Origin: Jannaschia sp. Os4
GTDB lineage: Bacteria; Pseudomonadota; Alphaproteobacteria; Rhodobacterales; Rhodobacteraceae
Assembly (NCBI RefSeq): GCF_016820245.1
Contig: NZ_JAFCAR010000004.1
Location: 862,051-926,050 of the forward strand
Length of the DNA stretch: 64,000 nucleotides
Direction: 5' to 3'
Under the pieces are notes generated by a model. It had not been told where the DNA came from, did no database searches, and saw nothing but the letters and a program-made list of their open reading frames with translations. Below, piece after piece: positions 62,868 through 64,000 of the stretch. The position numbers and the translations under genes were made by a program. Positions within the stretch are counted from its first letter, which is position 1, and each line of letters starts with the position of its first letter.

Positions 62868-63659
62868 TCACGCCGAATGCGCGCCCTCGGCCAGCGCGGC
62901 GACGTAGGCCAGCACGTCCTCCACCGAATCCCCGCGCCCGATCCGCTCGACGATGGCCGAGCCCACGACGCAGCCGTCGGCCACGGCGGCGATGTCGCGG
63001 GCGGCCTCGGGCGTCTTGATGCCGAAGCCCACGATCACGGGCAGGTCGGTGGCGCGCTTGAGGCGGGCGACCTCGGGGGCTACCGCGTCGGCTGAGGCCG
63101 ACCCCGCCCCGGTGATGCCGGTGATCGAGACGTAGTAGACGAAGCCGGAGGTGTTGCGCATGACCGCCGGGACGCGCGCGTCGTCCGTGGTGGGCGTGGT
63201 CAGGCGGATGAAGTCGATGCCCGCCGCCAGCGCGGGCAGGCACAGCTCCGCGTCCTCCTCGGGCGGCAGGTCCACGACGATTAGCCCGTCGATCCCGGCC
63301 TCGGCGGCTTGGGCGAGGAAGCGGTCCACCCCGCGCGAATAGATCGGGTTGTAGTAGCCCATCATCACGATGGGCGTGGTGGTGTCGGTCTCGCGCAGGG
63401 CACGGGCCGTCGCGAGGGTTGAGTCGAGCGTCGCGCCCGCCTCCAGCGCGCGCTGGCCGGCCAGTTGGATCGTCGGACCGTCGGCCATCGGGTCGGTGAA
63501 GGGCAGGCCCAGTTCGATCACGTCCACGCCCGCGCCGGGCAGGCCGCGCACGATCTCGACCGCCGTGTCGTGGTCGGGATCGCCCGCCATGACGTAGGCG
63601 ACGAAGGCCTTGCGGTTCTCGGCGCGCAGGCGCGCGAAGGTGTCTGCGATGCGGCCCAC
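62868..63659 (-). CDS. trpA: Tryptophan synthase alpha chain
   Basis: 263 aa. Cleaves indole-3-glycerol phosphate, passing indole to TrpB. Catalytic Glu49 and Asp60 are in [19 protein letters not shown], and the phosphate loop is [12 protein letters not shown] with VVGSAIV. The GTG start at 63659 follows GGGAGGG. It is not next to trpB here; in this order it stands alone on the minus strand. Confidence 0.95.
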   Translation of the reverse strand: MGRIADTFARLRAENRKAFVAYVMAGDPDHDTAVEIVRGLPGAGVDVIELGLPFTDPMADGPTIQLAGQRALEAGATLDSTLATARALRETDTTTPIVMMGYYNPIYSRGVDRFLAQAAEAGIDGLIVVDLPPEEDAELCLPALAAGIDFIRLTTPTTDDARVPAVMRNTSGFVYYVSITGITGAGSASADAVAPEVARLKRATDLPVIVGFGIKTPEAARDIAAVADGCVVGSAIVERIGRGDSVEDVLAYVAALAEGAHSA

Positions 63660-63755
63660 GGCGCCCTCCCCTCGGTTCGGGCCGGGGATGGGACGCGGCG
63701 GCGGGGACGTCAAGCTGGACTGGAACCGGCGCCCCCCTCCCCCCATTTGCACCCC

Positions 63756-63947
63756 ATGAACTATCTCCTCGCACTCCTCCTGCCGCCGCTCTCGATCTTC
63801 CTCGCGGGCCGTCCGATCATGGGCATCGTCACCTTCGTGATCTGGGTGCCCGCGCTGCTGTTCTCGGGCGGGCTGACCCATCCGATGTTCATCGTGCTGG
63901 CGTGGATCGTCATCTTCGAGCGCAACCGCGACCGCGCGCCGCGCTGA
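63756..63947 (+). CDS. YqaE/Pmp3-like small membrane protein
   Basis: 63 aa with two membrane segments: [17 protein letters not shown] and [30 protein letters not shown]. The [11 protein letters not shown] motif and the length fit the YqaE/Pmp3 stress-induced hydrophobic peptide family, although the second helix is less typical. Possible role in membrane potential or cold/salt response. Confidence 0.65.
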   Translation: MNYLLALLLPPLSIFLAGRPIMGIVTFVIWVPALLFSGGLTHPMFIVLAWIVIFERNRDRAPR

Positions 63948-63956
63948 TCCCCCCCT

Positions 63957-64000
63957 CGATGTTCCGAAAGTACTCCGGGGGGTGCGGGGGGCTGGCCCCC
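63957..64000. repeat. Dispersed hairpin repeat, copy 3 (runs off window)
   Basis: CGATGTTCCGAAAGTACTCC followed by G-rich and then GGCCCCC at the window end, the same unit as at 38001 and 62791 in the same orientation. The hairpin is completed beyond the last base. Confidence 0.65.

Noticed and set aside
1..64000. CRISPR array, insertion sequence or prophage
   Set aside because: No regularly spaced repeats, transposase, integrase or phage structural genes were found, and gene style is uniform throughout.

Overview
The window is very GC-rich chromosomal DNA from an alphaproteobacterium, most likely a member of the Rhodobacterales (Roseobacter/Paracoccus relatives). The pointers are the proS-lolCE-lolD order, a ClpA-less DnaA-family Hda protein beside a PerM-type permease, the pccB ... 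pccA ... mcm block with small Rhodobacterales-type lipoproteins and a DUF6497 protein, rpmH-rnpA-yidD, a two-domain ALDH16-type aldehyde dehydrogenase, and recurrent CGGAGTATTT-type hairpin repeats. Genes are densely packed, with many GTGA and ATGA stop/start overlaps. I see no insertion sequence, prophage, CRISPR array or rRNA operon.

Layout. Positions 1-3.2 kb hold the 3' end of proS and the lipoprotein release genes lolCE-lolD. From 3.2 to 7.8 kb a minus-strand operon carries ppk, a small secreted protein, ppx and arfB (polyphosphate metabolism plus ribosome rescue). From 7.8 to 12.3 kb are perM-hda and a methylmalonyl-CoA mutase gene coupled to a MAPEG-like gene. From 13 to 21 kb the propionyl-CoA carboxylase genes pccA and pccB flank a run of small lipoproteins and hypothetical genes. 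With mcm they form a propionyl-CoA to succinyl-CoA route. From 21 to 35.6 kb there are transporters (Bcr, EamA, LysE, two SLC13), yebC, a CPBP-protease operon, a YmdB-like phosphoesterase and assorted enzymes. From 35.7 to 39.1 kb are the ALDH16-like gene and deoC. From 40.2 to 46 kb lies a complete seven-gene Mrp/Mnh Na+/H+ antiporter operon.

From 46 to 54.6 kb are an M20 peptidase, an endonuclease III relative, a three-gene secreted module with a Sco1-like copper chaperone, a solute-binding protein and prs. One tRNA-Arg(ACG) gene follows. From 55 to 58 kb are a TetR/membrane-protein divergent pair and a DUF2145 operon behind an array of inverted repeats. From 58 to 64 kb are an orphan histidine kinase, a TVP38-FAD disulfide reductase operon, rpmH-rnpA-yidD, trpA and a YqaE/Pmp3-like gene.

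The least explained parts are the Sco-linked pair of cysteine-rich secreted proteins (48.6-50.2 kb), the DUF2145 operon with its GAAC-N3-GTTC sites (56.7-58.0 kb), the CPBP operon (24.6-26.4 kb), the tiny paralogous lipoproteins between the pcc genes, and rnpA, which has no ATG, GTG or TTG start. All functional statements rest on reading the sequence and on recalled family signatures. No database search was possible.
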